The notes: a model not told the origin generated them from the letters alone. 64,000 nucleotides of DNA from Zeugodacus cucurbitae (GCF_028554725.1 NC_071669.1:51391001-51455000); one strand, 5' to 3'. Positions 35,730-48,664 are shown, counted from the first letter of the stretch. Translations and numbers: made by a program.

Positions 35730-37928
35730 TTAGTAGAACTTCTTCGCTTGAGCTTCACTGCGACTCCTAAATAGAAAATAAATGATTAATTATTAAAAAA
35801 AAAAAAAAAAAAAATGCCACTCACTTGAAAAATTGATATACAAATACGAGTATCAGCTGCACAACAGTCACGGCTAGGAACAGGGTTACGCCAACACAAT
35901 TACCTGTTGGACAACCCGTTACCGCTTGTGGTGAGCCAAGCCTGGAATTGAGAGAAGAAAAATGCAAATTACAAACTCATTTTCAAATATTTAAGCTATG
36001 GCACTCACTTCTGCCCGACATGCGCCATGCCCTGTTTCACTTGATTCATACCGTCTCGCATCTCAGCGATGACCGATTGAATATCATAACCGGCGGCTTG
36101 CACCTGTGCTGTGGGCGCACGTTGTTGATTTTGTATGATTGTGTCGGAGCGTACTTGAATTTCACCAATTAGCGTGCGTATCTCACGCGCGGTCGCCAGT
36201 AAAGCGTTTTGATTTGCAACCATCAGATCAACTTCGGGTCGTGTAATTGTACCGCTGATTGTGCCTGTGGCAACAGGTGGCACACCGGCACCTGCGGCGC
36301 CACCTACTTGTTGTACTGGCGCACCGGCACTTCGCGACACCAGCGATAGTGTATTCTCTTGACGTCCGATTACCTCATCTACTTTGCGAGAAAGGTCACG
36401 TAATTGATCAAATATCTGACTTTGTCCCTGGAATATTTGACGCAATTCACGTTGATTTTCCGATTCGAAGAATTCTTCCCACTCATCATCGTCTTTAACC
36501 TAAATCAAAATATTTTCAAAGTTCAATTGTTGTTTACGTTTTTGAAAATTATTCAGTTTGTGTAAAAAAATAGCAAAAATTCAAAAGTCAAACGGAAAAA
36601 ATAACCAAACACAACAATATCAAGTCATTGCTGCCGTACCTCATCAGGATGCTCCTTCTTATACTCTTGCTTTTGTTTCTCCAACTTTTCTTGGTATTCC
36701 TTATATTCCTGTGTCAGCTTCTCAGAGTTCTCTGGAACTTTCACCGGGTCTGATGGCACTTGACCGGGCGGATGCAGTGACGTTGTCAAGAAATGGAAGA
36801 CATCGTGATCATCAGCCAAACCACCAGTCGCCGCCGAAATACCAAAGAAACCATTTTTGGGTAATTGCACACCGTCAGCACGTAGACACATTTCATAATC
36901 CTCATTATTGTTCGTCATGCCGTTGTGGAAAAGCACAGTGAGCACATTGTTATAGTATTCAATGCGTGCGCGTGTCGGGAAGGGTTTGTTACGGAAGTCA
37001 CGCAAACAGCCAGATAAAAGCTGTGTGGTGCCATCGTTTTGATGATCAAACTGTTTAGTACCATCATTCACCACAGCCATAATATAAGGATTATTATGTT
37101 TATTGTCGTTATCGAAGGAATCGAAAAAGATGCCCAAACCATTCCAGCGGTCCGAAGAACCAAATACAGCACCATTATAATCTCCCTTTTGTGTGGCATA
37201 CCAGAAAGCCAGACCATCAGCACCAATACGTCCGCGACCCGATACTCGGAAGACTATCTCCACCTCCCACCAATCGAAGTTCGTCGCTGACTTTGTCCAG
37301 ATGGCACCCTTTTGTGACCGCAATGACGGCGCCACTCGTACACTCTCCGAACTCGCAATTGCATCTGTAAATTATTCTCTTAATAAATTTGTACAACTCA
37401 CAATCGAAAAGTTGCTCAAACAGAGCATATTTAAGGTTTTTGAGGAACATATTATTGGAAAGTTTGCTTAGGATTTGCAAATTGATTGTCCTACAACTTG
37501 AATGGAGCAGAGGACGGACTATATCAAGTGCCACTCTGTCATTAAACATGCTCCATCGCACTCACACTTAAGCGAATCTTCGCAAACACAACTGAAACAG
37601 CAGAACATCTGACGTGTCGTCCCAGTTGTCAAACGCGTTTAGTCCACTGCCAGCAGTGGTTTTTTTCTGCCATTCAAGCTGTCACTTTATATTTGTTAGT
37701 GTACTTACTGCCTCCGTACTCCCAGAAGGGCACTGTGCCATCTTTCTGCGCTAAATATGGCGGCTTAAAAGAATATTTGTACTCGAAACGCCGATGCACA
37801 CCGGCCAGATGATTATTCACATTCGCTTGGACATGGTGTTGTTCCCCTAGGATTAGCAGAATCGCCACAATTGGGAAAAATCTGCAAGAGCGCAGTAATC
37901 CGGTACTCATCATCTTTATTTGACACAT
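35730..37928 (-). CDS. ergic53: ERGIC-53 (LMAN1-type) mannose-binding cargo lectin, complete coding region in five exons
   Basis: This type I membrane lectin carries high-mannose glycoproteins from the ER to the ERGIC/Golgi. Coding exons, in gene order: 37928-37709, 37364-36640, 36499-36009, 35941-35825, 35766-35730; all introns are GT-AG and frame is kept, giving 529 codons from the first ATG (M6 and M7 are alternative starts). A signal peptide lies near residues 8-35 and the L-type lectin domain near 45-270. Visible sugar and calcium residues are D123, D155, N159, H181 and D184; C193 and C233 match the lectin disulfide. A luminal coiled coil starts near 288. C489 and C494 fit the membrane-proximal oligomerisation cysteines. 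The membrane span is about 496-515, and the tail ends KKFY, a dilysine retrieval and aromatic export signal. A run of about 20 A lies in intron 4. UTR ends are not resolved. Confidence 0.95.
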
Positions 37929-38389
37929 ACACTATTTTCTTTTTGTTTCGCTTGAAGTTGGCTGCCGTTGCCAAAGTTAACTCTAGTGTTGCAAAGCGTA
38001 AAATAATTAGTGTACCTTGTAGGGGTGACTGAAATTATATGCAGTGCTCGGTTTGCTCTGAGCGAATTTAACTTGTTGCTTTTATAATAAATTGTTTATA
38101 TAGAAAATTTTATTAAAATGTTAGTTTAAGTAAATAGTTAATGACTGTTACTAACGCATTTTACTTTAAAAATGGTTTGCCTCCCTCTCCTATTATATAA
38201 TTAGACTTTGCCGAGTGCATTATTCCGCTCGATCCCCTGATCTTTGTTAAACATATGAATAGATAACGTAATCCAACGTAGCATCAAATACCTATCTCTA
38301 ATAGATCCATCTCTCATCATCATCTCTAGATTAGAGACTCTTTCCGGTGTAACGTGCAGTTATTATAATATATATATATATATTTAGCG

Positions 38390-39565
38390 TAGGAACCGCT
38401 TTAAGCGATAGCCGAATTGACCTCACCTCCTTTTTTCTGTTTGGCGCCAACTGGAAACACCAAGCCAGGTCACTTTGCACTTGGACTTTCCACCGGAGTG
38501 GAGGTCGTCCTCTTCCGCGGCTTCCTCCAGCGGGTACTGCATCGAACACTTTCAGAGCTGGAGTGTTTCCATCCATTCGTACAACTTGACCTAGCCAGCG
38601 TAGCTAAGAGTTGTCTCATCGGATGCTGTCATCGTCCACTCTTCAGCGCCATACATCAGGATAGGAATAATGAGCGACTTGTAGAGTTTGAATTTGGTTT
38701 TTGACTTTACTTTTCAATTGCCCTCTCAGTCCAAAGTAGCACCTGTTGGCATGAGTGATTCTGCGTTGGATTTCAAGGCTGACATTGTTGGTGTTGCTAA
38801 CGTTGGTTCCCAAGTAGACGAAGCTATATTCTACTTCAAAAGTGACGTGGGAGCCAAGACGCGAATGCACTGACTGTTTGTTTGATGACAGGAGATATTT
38901 CGTCTTGTCCTCTTTCACCACCAAACCCATACGCTTCGCTTCTTTATCTAGTCTGGAAAAAGCAGAACAAACGGCGCGGTTGTTGCTTCCGATGATATCA
39001 ATTTCATCGGCATACGCCAGCAGCTGTACACTCTTGTAGAAGATTGTACCTTCTCTATTTAGCTCTGCAGCTCGTATTATTTTTTCCAGCAATAGATTGA
39101 AGAAGTCGCACGATAGTGAGTCACTCTGTATGAAACCTCGTTTGGTATCGAACGCCTTCCCGATCCTGACGGAGCTTTTGGTGTTGCTCAACGTCAACTT
39201 ACACTGCCGTATTAGTTTTGCGGGGATACCAAATTCAGACATCGCGGCATAAAGGCAGCTCCTTTTCGTGCTATCGAAGGCAGATTTAAAGTCGACAAAG
39301 AGATGGTGTGTGTCGATCCTATTTTCACGGGTCTTCTCCAAAATTTGGCGCATGGTGAATATCTGGCCTGTTGTTGATTTTCCTGGTCTAAAGCCACATC
39401 GATAAGGTTCAATCAGTTCGTTGATGGTGAGCTAAGCCTTTCACACAGTACGCTCGACAAAACCTTATATGCGATATTGAGGAGACTTATACCACGGTAA
39501 TTGGCACAGATTGTGGGGTCTCCCTTTTTATGGATTGGGCAGAGCACACTGAGATTCCATGTCGG
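38390..39565 (-). mobile_element. LINE family A, copy 3, with most of the reverse transcriptase
   Basis: Minus-strand reading from about 39430 gives LTINELIEPYRCGFRPGKST, then 39353-38643 with DTHHLFVDFKSAFDSTKR, the polymerase block around LLAYADEIDIIG, DKTKYLLSS and RRITHANRCYFGL. The C-terminal part (NTPALKVFDAVPAGGSR) is at 38576-38500. The catalytic YADD has become YADE, the GFRQGDSLS block reads GFIQSDSLS, and about 300 bp between the two parts are lost. A (TA)n run follows its 3' end at 38370-38385. It starts about 460 bp upstream of the ergic53 start. Confidence 0.8.
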
Positions 39566-42480
39566 GCATATATTATTTAGTTACTGTATTAATCGTTATC
39601 AAAATCCCTATTTATTCAGTTGTCACCGATATCATCTAGTGGTACTTCCAGGAAACAAGCTATCGACGGTATCGCGTCGTTAGATCTAACCCTATTTGGT
39701 TCGGTAAATATCTCTGTTTCGTTTCCAATTATTACCGGACCAGGAGTTGCATACTTTTCCGTTGATTATATAGTCTTTCTAAGCATAATTGCGATTACAT
39801 AGAACAGTATACGGTGGGAGCTTGTCTGAAAAATGTTGCTATAACAAGGCTTGATCAAGATAGGTACCCATTTTGCGCACATCAAGCATTACAATGTGAT
39901 ACATTTATGTATATACTTATATAGTTCTATTTTGAAATGTTGACTATTGCTTGAGTTATCTATTGAAAGCCATTTACGGCGATAAGAGTTAAGCTGACGT
40001 GTATTAACTTAAATCCAAACTGAAGTGAACTCTCTTACTGCATTGAGAAAAATCAATTCATTTATTAATCTGCTGCTTGTATATGTAGTTAACACACGGT
40101 GTACTTGCCTTCTATGCATGTGTGTATGTAATTAAGAATATCTTTGATTAGCTTAATTAGGTAACTCCTTAGGAAGTCTCAAGTGTTTACAAGTGTTGTA
40201 GAAAACATTTATTTGCAAATTTTTGCTGTGTTTACTTCTTTGAAATGTAATATATATTATACATTTACATATATATGTTTATGTATTATATGTATTTATT
40301 CAGTTGAATATTATTGCATGATTTATGCACTTTGCAGATTTCTACGCTTTTAAAGGTAAACATCACAAATTTTATTCGTTACATTTTGTTGTTTTTCATT
40401 CTTTGAATTTCACAGTTACAATTAGGAAATCCTTTGCATATTGTTATTCTTAAGTTGTTTGAAAATATTTTATTTTTTTTTTTAATTTGTTCTTAATTGT
40501 TTGAAAATATTTTTTTTTTTTTAATTTTCGTTTGCGCAAAAACAGAATTGAAGTGTTGTGCTGGGAAGAATGTAAATAAATAAAATAATAATAAGTGTGT
40601 TCGTGAACCGCAAAGTGGTGCAAGTACATACTTGATAGTTACTAAAAAGAAAGTTAAGAAAGAACAAAAATTGACATAAACATTGAAATAAAACACGTAA
40701 TAACTGTAAATTAAGATGTTATAACTACTTTTTATTAAATATTTTACGTCTAAGTGAGCTGCCAAACTAACTGATTGTATACAAAAATGTTATTGTTTGA
40801 TAATTCGTTTTTTTTCTTTAAATATATTAAAGTCGCTATATATATAGATGGTACGTATGCTAATTATAATTCAAACTTAACTAAAACTAATACAAATACT
40901 TAAACAGCAAAGCACTGAGAAACGATTTAAGTACAAAATTAATATGAAAAAAATATATGTTTTATATGCTACAAGAAAAAATATATTTTAATGTGTGTGA
41001 GGTTATGTAAGAAATGCGTACGTGCTAATTTGCTTAAAAAAATAACAGAAATTATATAGAAAAGTGAGTGTTTTTGAAATTTGTAAAAAAAATGCAATTA
41101 AACTACACTCGCCCACACTACAAATGTGAGTTTAAGGTTAATATTTTTTTTTTGCTTCAGAGATGTTTCTGCTAACATATCATTTTAATATAAGTACTAA
41201 ACTTAGGCAGCGCTTACTACTTGTGTAATATACTATGAGTGTTATATAACATTGTGTTGTTGTTTTTTCACTTTACAACTTTTTTTTTTCAAAAATACAT
41301 GTAGCTCTATATATGTACGTGTGTATAGTATGCATTTGCTTAGCACTCTTTACAGTGGTTACAAGTAGTTTTTTTTTCTTTTTGGTTTTTTGTAATTTTT
41401 TCTTTTGTTTCATCAGCTTCTCAGTTTATTACAGCATTCATTATTCATTACTTTGTAGTTGTATAAAAAAAAGTATATAAATTGTAAGAGCTAGTGAATT
41501 TTATACGGCAACTTATAGTTGAAAAAACTTTCAATTTCAATTGCTCGCCTACAGTTTAGCATACACGCGAGCGCACACTCCAACGCATAGAATATAGACA
41601 TAGGTTGTGTATGTGTGTAAAAGTGCGTGCTTTTAACGTTTGCAATTTCGTGTGTAAATTCAAACTTTTGCGCTTAGAAGAAAAAAAATTGTTACAAATA
41701 AATATTCCTGTATATACATAAGTATATAATAATATATCTATATAGTGACACCAACACATATACGAGTATAGTGTGGTGTGTAGTTAAATATATCATCATG
41801 CATACATAAATTATGCAGCACCATAGTTTTTTTTTAGTTTAATGTTTTGTTGTTGTTGTTGGTATCTTTAGTATATCTTAGTTGTAGCGTGTGAAGAAAT
41901 AGAAAAATATTAAATTCCACATTTTACATTTCAATTGATTTTAATCAACTACTTTCTCATGCGCTTAAGACTACAGTTATTCACTTGCTTTGATGACATT
42001 TTTTTTTATCAGCTATAAAACATAATAATAATAAAATATGATTTATTTATATTATGTACGACAAATATTTGGTCGTAGAATAAATACAAAATCACTTTCA
42101 TGCGTGAAATCCAAGCAATTCATTTCAATCCAATCCAATTCAAACGCTTATTATCCGCCAATTATGCGAAAATGCATGATGCAATCTTTTGGAAACACAA
42201 GCACAGCTTGGTTATGCTGCTCAAATATATATAAACATCAATAATATAATGTACATGCAACATTTTACTTGCGAGCGACGCTTCAATTTGTCAATGTACG
42301 TAGCTGTTGTTGTACGAGCTTTTCGCTTTTCACTTTTCGCCTTTTGCAATACGCTTTTCGTAAACAAAATGTGCAAAAGTTGTAGGCATTTCAAGTATGT
42401 GGCTGGTGGGTTATTTTTTTTTTTTAATATTATTATTTACTGTTATATAACTGCTTGCAGCCATGCAGCTCTATGCGCCA
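39566..42480. other. Presumed foi 3' UTR and spacer
   Basis: Nothing codes here. 40000-42480 is very AT-rich with T-runs and repeated TTTATT (AATAAA on the gene strand), as expected of a long 3' UTR of the minus-strand foi gene. The real end is not determined. Confidence 0.4.
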
Positions 42481-45400
42481 TTAATGTTTGTGTGTCGTAG
42501 CAGTCGTTGGTGCTGAAGAGGAGAAGACGCTTAAGAGATCACCTTCGTACAATGCAATTAGCAGCATTATAGCGACACCGGTGCACATGCCAAATATTTG
42601 CAATAAGAATTGCTCCACTGTCTTGTGTGCCGATGACAATTCAGGCATCTGTGAAAAGTTTATAGCACAAATTATGGCAAAATATTAAAAATATTTATTT
42701 TTTGTTTTTCTTTGACTTACCATATCGACAAGCGCTATGTAGATGAAGAGTCCAGCGGCCACAGCGAACATCCATTGTGCTACATTTGGCGACTGTCCAA
42801 ATATAATACCAATTATCATGCCAAAAAAGCTGAGCACACTTGTTAATAAATTATAGTAGACCGCTGTCTTGATGGACATGCCCGCTTTGATGAGTATTGC
42901 GAAATCGCCCAGTTCGTGTGGTAATTCGTGACAAAAGACCGCCAGCGATGTGGAGAAGCCGCCGGCAATGTTTTCAGCGAAAGCAGCGCCTATAATGGAA
43001 CAATGTTATATTAAAGTTGAATTATAGAAGTAATATTATTTTATTAGAATAAAATTATTACTATTTTTTTAATAAAAAAATTTAAATAGATATTATTACA
43101 CTAGAACCGACTAAATTTTTATTGGACTTCTACACAGACCACATTTTATTTACTTAATAATATTTTTTAATTTAATAATAATATTTTTATATCGAAATTT
43201 TCGAATTATTCGCTTTCTAAGCTGTCAATATTTGTTTGTTAATAAGATTTGACACTTCGGAGGTGAACATCGAAAACAGAATACATTGTATTTGGTTGTT
43301 GTACTCGTGCTGTCATCAATTCAATGTGGCATAAGTTAATATACATTAAATATACATATGTATAACTCATAAATCAAGCTATTCATAAATTTTGTCGCAT
43401 GACATTGCTTTTCATTTTCTAAACGAAATATTTAAAAATTTAAAAAAATCTAGAGTAATTACCCCCATATTTTGTTTGCTGAACTAATTATTTTGGACGA
43501 AAATCTAGAGGATCCAAATCAAATTGTTGCAGTTGTTTTTTTTATATAGAATATACAAATGTATAAGTATAAAATAATGTATTTTTAAGTAATAAATATT
43601 TGTATTAAGTTACTATTATATTTAATGCATAGAGCGCACAGTGGCATGATGCGCACATTTTTAGTCATAAAATATTATATTATAATATAATAGAATAATA
43701 TTATATTATAATTACAAAAGGGTCAGATCTCCTAGACCGTAACACACTTCTAATTATATTATATTTATCTGCCTAATAAGTAAAAACGATATTCAAAGTC
43801 GATGAAATTCTATATTTTAGTGAAAGAAATTGCACAAATTCGATATTTGGATTTGCACTTCCACAGTTTCTATAGCATTCTATAGAGGTTTACAAAACAG
43901 AAGATGGATGTCCACTCTTTTTGTCTCCAGCATGTTGGTGAAAATGCTCTTATTTCAAGAAGATGACATTTTGAAGGATTTTGTATAAAAAATAATCCAA
44001 AATGAAAAGAAATATCTTAAATATAAGAAATTATTTAAATCCAATTTTCTTGAGTTTTAAGTTGTTTTGATACTCTAAATACAGTAGTTTTCCGAAATAA
44101 CGAACACATTAATTGTCAGACCTGTTGGTTACATCGAATTTTTCGTTAATTCGAGTACTCTTTTAGAGGTATGCTTTTCAATAATAATTAGTTAAATATT
44201 CGTAAATTGCAGTTTAATAAATTGTTTTATTAATTATTTGTTAAAAAATGAAAAATCATAACAAAACAATTCAAATCCAATAAATTCTTCCAAAATGGAC
44301 CAATTCTGACACTTATACTTATATTTGGTGCTGATCAATAATTTTAAGCTTTTTTTATAAAATACAACATTTTTTCAATTTTCACATTTCTTTTGAATTT
44401 TTTCAAGTTTTATTTTTAATTCTGGCTCGATGTTTTTTGGTTTTTTTCTCTTTCTTCATATGTTTTCTTCATGTTGTTCGTTAAACCGAATATTTACAAA
44501 TCCCCGATGTTCGTTATTTAAGGTACTCGATGTAACAAATTTGCTTGTTCGTTATAAGCGGTTTTCGTTAAAACGAATATTCGTTAATTCTGAAAACTAC
44601 TGTATATTACTTATTTAAGGGGTTAGGGGTAGTCAGGATCTTCAAAAAAGTGTAATATCTTAAAAATATTCTCTGAAAATTTGAAGTTTGTCCGATAATT
44701 ACTTTTCGAGTTATTCGACAAATAGCAAAGAGCGATCGGGCACTACAAAACGCTAGTGTCAAACTGTAAATGCGTTTTTCTCAATTATCTTTTTTGAATT
44801 GGTCACAACTATAACTCGAAAACCGCTCAGTAGATTTTAATTAAATTTATACAGCTTATAGAATACATAATAATCCTGGGCCTGATCGTATCTTATTCTG
44901 TTTTTCAAACTTCGCTGAGCCTAATTTTTCTTCTCCGATTGATTTTAGATGAATTTCCACGGACTTATAATAGTCACCACAAGGACCTGTTTTTGGCTAT
45001 AACTTTGGAAATTATACATATTTTCGTGACTTGTCAAAACATTGTGTAATAATGTCATATTTTTACTTTTGTAAAATAACATGATTTAATAGAAAAAAAT
45101 ACTAAAAAATCTAATTTTTTCATGTCTCTGACTACCCCTAACCCCTAAGACAATGATCCCTAGCACAATATCAATCAATTATTGAAATTGTATTTAAGAG
45201 AAAAATTTTTTGGCCAACGAAACACGAATGTGCTGGCGGAATGAACGTAAAAACATATTCCACAACCCACATGTCTTTGGAAATTTTAAAATATTTTTTA
45301 AACATTTTCAAACATGAAATTTATGAACAGCTGTTTGTTATTGCATCAGCAAACTTAACGGCGCTAATTTGCAAAAATATGAATATTTAGTACATATGCA

Positions 45401-48400
45401 CATATGTATGTTGTGAGTATATGTATTTATAAGTAAAATTTAATTGCTTTGACAAATGTTTCAAGCAATAATCTAATAATAATTTAATGGCAGCATGCAT
45501 GTGTGCGCATTCCAGTCAGATTATTAAACTATATGCAAATAAACATATGATTACAAGACAACGCAATTCCACAACACAACACACCCATACAAATGTAATT
45601 AACTTTAAAAAATGTAAAAAATGGGGTTTGCACTTGCATATTTTAAACCTAAATACGCATGCCAGACACACTGCCTTTAAATATATATGAAAAGCATATG
45701 TGATATTTAAATAAAACAAAATGCGACATGCGCACTTACCTATTGCCATGCCGTCGGTGAAGTTATGCAAGCCATCACCCATGATAATCATCCAGACAAC
45801 AGCACTTAGCGATTCCGGTGGCGAGTGTACGTGTCCGTGCTTATGACTGTGGCCATGATGCGATGACTCATGCTCGCGTAATATCACAGTGGGTACGGAA
45901 TCGCTCACTAACGAATGATCTTTGGCATTGCCGTTGGTGGTCACCGTCGGATTGTAGACCAAAGCGTGGCTGTGACCATCACCGCCACCCATAGAATTGC
46001 CATCCAGATCGGTTGAAATCGTATTGCTGTCGGGCAGGTGTATGTGGTGATGTGGCGGCTGTTGATGCTGATGATCTTGATGATTGTGATGCCACACAGG
46101 TATTAGAGATTGCGCCACCGCGTCATTGTCTTCAGCATCCGCCTTGCCATTGCGCTTGCGCTCCACATTATTACTGACGCCGCCCATCAATTCACCCGAC
46201 AAATCGGATATATTATTCAATTTGGAGCCGGGCAAATGCATATCGTTCTTTGTATCCATAGCAATCTCATCGTAGCAATAAGGATATGAGCTGTACTTAG
46301 ATTTGCAAAGTTTATCGCCAGCCACCGAATTGTTCACCGACGAGTCTGGATCGCGCACGACTTTGGCGCGTGATTGTTGTTTCGTGTCGCTCTTGGCGAT
46401 ACGCTTGCGCCATTCCGAGATCATGGTGAGACCATGTTCGGTCATATAGAAGAAAACGATGCCGCTCATGCAGCCGAGTCCTTTCAGTATCATATTTTGT
46501 TCGCTCTGTCCGGCCAAAGACTACAAGTAGAGTTGGTATTTATTGACATTTATTGGAGTTTGTTATGAATTATTTGCGGTGTATACTTACATGTGGCAGT
46601 AAATGCAACAATGCATCACCGGTCATGGTGCCAACAGCCAGCGCCACCAAATATTGTATTATGTATTTGTAATACCTCGAATCCATGAAGGGGATGATAG
46701 CCACGCCCACAAGTCCCAAAATGCCACATGCGAAAACAGAAATAAATGCATATGTCCAAACTGAAATGTATTGGTCGATGGTTAATATACTTATATGGGT
46801 AAATACAAAAAAAATGTGGTTTGTAAGAATTTTGAGGTTAGAACACAAGTGTATTTATATACTTTTTTTATACTATACTATACTACTATATATTTTTGGC
46901 TTCTAAAATTTATATAATTTAGCAAGGACGTGTGCAGTCACCAGATCCTTCTGCCCTAAGGTGAATCGCACGAAGGCTGCCGAGCGCTTCGCCTTCCGTA
47001 AGTTCACCTCTCCATAGTAGTAGGGGTTTTAACTGCACATTGTCCACACTGTCAGATTAAAAATCTTACCGGATGCTAGCCTGGAGGAGGACGAGGTGGA
47101 ATAATCTCACCAGTTTCTTCTGGAATGTCCTTTGCGAGATCAAGACAAAGATTTCTCAGATCTCGGATCAAAATAACGGATATTGAAATAAAAACTTTCT
47201 GCATAATTGTGTTTGGGTCAGGCCATTTTGTCAAATCCTAATACCTAATCAATGGGTGGATCCTGACTTCACAAATGACTGTCTTTCATCGTCTACGTGT
47301 GTTTCCCCTTTGAGGAACAGCCATGTAACTTAACTAATCTAAGGACTTAAGGCCCCGCAACCCGAAATAAGTAATTTAAAAAATTTTGTTGGTTCAACAA
47401 ATTACCATCTTGATAATGGCCTCTTATGACCTCCGTTTATTAGACAATCGGACCGGAACAGACCCGAATTAATATCCAGGCAATAAGTGTCAAGTCTACA
47501 GTATTCCTCAATATTATTTATAGACTGTTCTCTCATAACGAGAACATTCCCGCAGCTCTCTTGCTTAACCTAGACTATTTTCATTCCCAAAGTTATTTAA
47601 ACTCACTTTCTTTTTAAGTTCAAGTCACATCAAAATTTATGTATTAACTTCCACTCACCATAGAACATATCCTCTTTTTTGGCGTCATATTCACTCGCTT
47701 CGAATTCTTCGACATCTTCCAGTATCGAGGGATCTATGCAACCGTCACGTTCACCAATCAATGGGGAAGCCATTTGGTACAACAAAACTGGACACAGATG
47801 CAACATATCATCTTTGCTTATTGTATAATTGGACGCATGTTCGTGCAACCCTATATGCTTTTGATGATTTTGTTGCGCATGCGCACAATCAGTAGCGCTG
47901 GAATCCGTGCAATTCACGGCGTGCTCAATATGCGGGTGTGTGTGTTCAACAATTTTATGTGGCTGGACGTGGTAGACTAGTGCGGCATCGGTGACACACT
48001 GGAAAGTGGTTGAAAAGGTGTGGATTAGTATTATTATAGCAAGAAAGTGTTAATTAAAATACTTACAGTGCCATTACTGGGCGCCTGTTGCTTGTCCTCC
48101 GCAGGATGCTGTAGACGTTGGGCGGTTTGTTCTTGTTGCTGTTGCTGCTTTTGTTGTGGTGCGCCTTCTATCAGCTGATTCAAACCGAGCTTTTTCAGTA
48201 TGCGCTGAAATTCCTCCACCGTCAATGTGCCATCCGCCTTATGCCCGTACTCAACAAATATGCGCTGCAGGAATTCCGCTGTGATCTCGGGTCGTTGCAC
48301 GACGTGACTCGTCTCCTCACCGTGCGCATGACCAGCATGTCGTTTTCTTCGATGTGGTTTATTGTGTACGTTGTTGCTCGTTGTTTCAATGTCAAGTTCA

Positions 48401-48627
48401 TCAGCACGATTGTGTGCGCCACCAGTTAGCGGATCTACACCAAAGCGCGCAGCGTCACGTCGTTCGTGTACACGCGCATTTAACTGTTGATATTCGAAAT
48501 GTGGTGGCGGATATGCTGTGGCGGCTGCAGCATTCGCCACATAATCATTGATGACATGCTCCTGACAAGGAATACGATCGGCGCACAGTAGGCACACAAC
48601 ACAAACGGCCATTATATGACGTGCCAT
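42481..48627 (-). CDS. foi: LIV-1 family ZIP zinc transporter, probably fear of intimacy, complete coding region in six exons
   Basis: LIV-1 ZIP proteins import zinc into the cytosol; in flies foi is needed for gonad and tracheal morphogenesis (established knowledge). Coding exons: 48627-48067, 47998-47659, 46760-46591, 46520-45740, 42989-42721, 42648-42481. All joins are GT-AG and in frame, giving 762 codons. Visible features: signal peptide (1-21), long His- and Gln-rich ectodomain, PAL-type motif CPVLLYQ (256-262), TM1 from 301, TM2 and TM3 to about 385, a long His-rich loop with an HHGHSHKHGHVH run, TM4 with HNFTDGMAIG (H609, N610, D613), TM5 with HELPHELGD (638-646), and TM6-8 to about 745. 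The TM4/TM5 residues form the zinc site of the family. Introns are 68, 898, 70, 2750 and 72 nt; those of 898 and 2750 nt carry transposon remnants. The alternative is the paralogue Zip71B; the start MARHIMAVCVVCLLCA and the link to ergic53 favour foi. Confidence 0.93.
44082..44602. mobile_element. pogo/Tigger-like short element (521 bp) in foi intron 4
   Basis: Ends CAGTAGTTTTCCGAAATAAC and, reverse strand, CAGTAGTTTTCAGAATTAAC, flanked by TA on both sides (44080-44081, 44603-44604). CAGT ends with TA duplication and inner repeats of the AACGAA type suit pogo/Tigger derivatives. No transposase reading frame. Confidence 0.7.
44619..45145. mobile_element. Short inverted-repeat element with GGGGTTAGGGGTAGTCAG ends, copy 1, in foi intron 4
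   Basis: Left end GGGGTTAGGGGTAGTCAG (44619-44636) and right end CTGACTACCCCTAACCCC (45128-45145) are perfect inverted repeats. TTAA precedes the left end; the right flank is TAAG, so the target site is only partly preserved. Internal AT-rich sequence has no protein match. It sits 16 bp from the preceding element. Confidence 0.75.
46921..47165 (+). mobile_element. LINE C-terminal fragment in foi intron 2
   Basis: Plus-strand pieces read LTAHCPHCQIKNL, EEDEVE and then FLLECPLRDQ-like and DLRSRIK-like stretches, recalling the GHC.L..HL..IG...C..C.EEDE.E...H.L.ECP..RDQR..FL block of insect LINEs. It is opposite in strand to foi and full of frame breaks. It raises local GC inside an otherwise AT-rich intron. 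Confidence 0.5.
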
Positions 48628-48664
48628 CGTGTTCGTGCTTCACTCGACACTGCACACTGCACTC

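Noticed and set aside
43670..43725. Long AT palindrome
   Set aside because: Simple ATATTATATT repetition; no loop or gene context to suggest an RNA or element end.
45487..45690. Coding-looking frame inside foi intron 4
   Set aside because: Lies just past the exon 4 donor, low complexity and no splice support.
42481..48627. Zip71B as the identity of the ZIP gene
   Set aside because: Both are LIV-1 transporters, but the N-terminus, cytoplasmic loop and link to ergic53 fit foi better.
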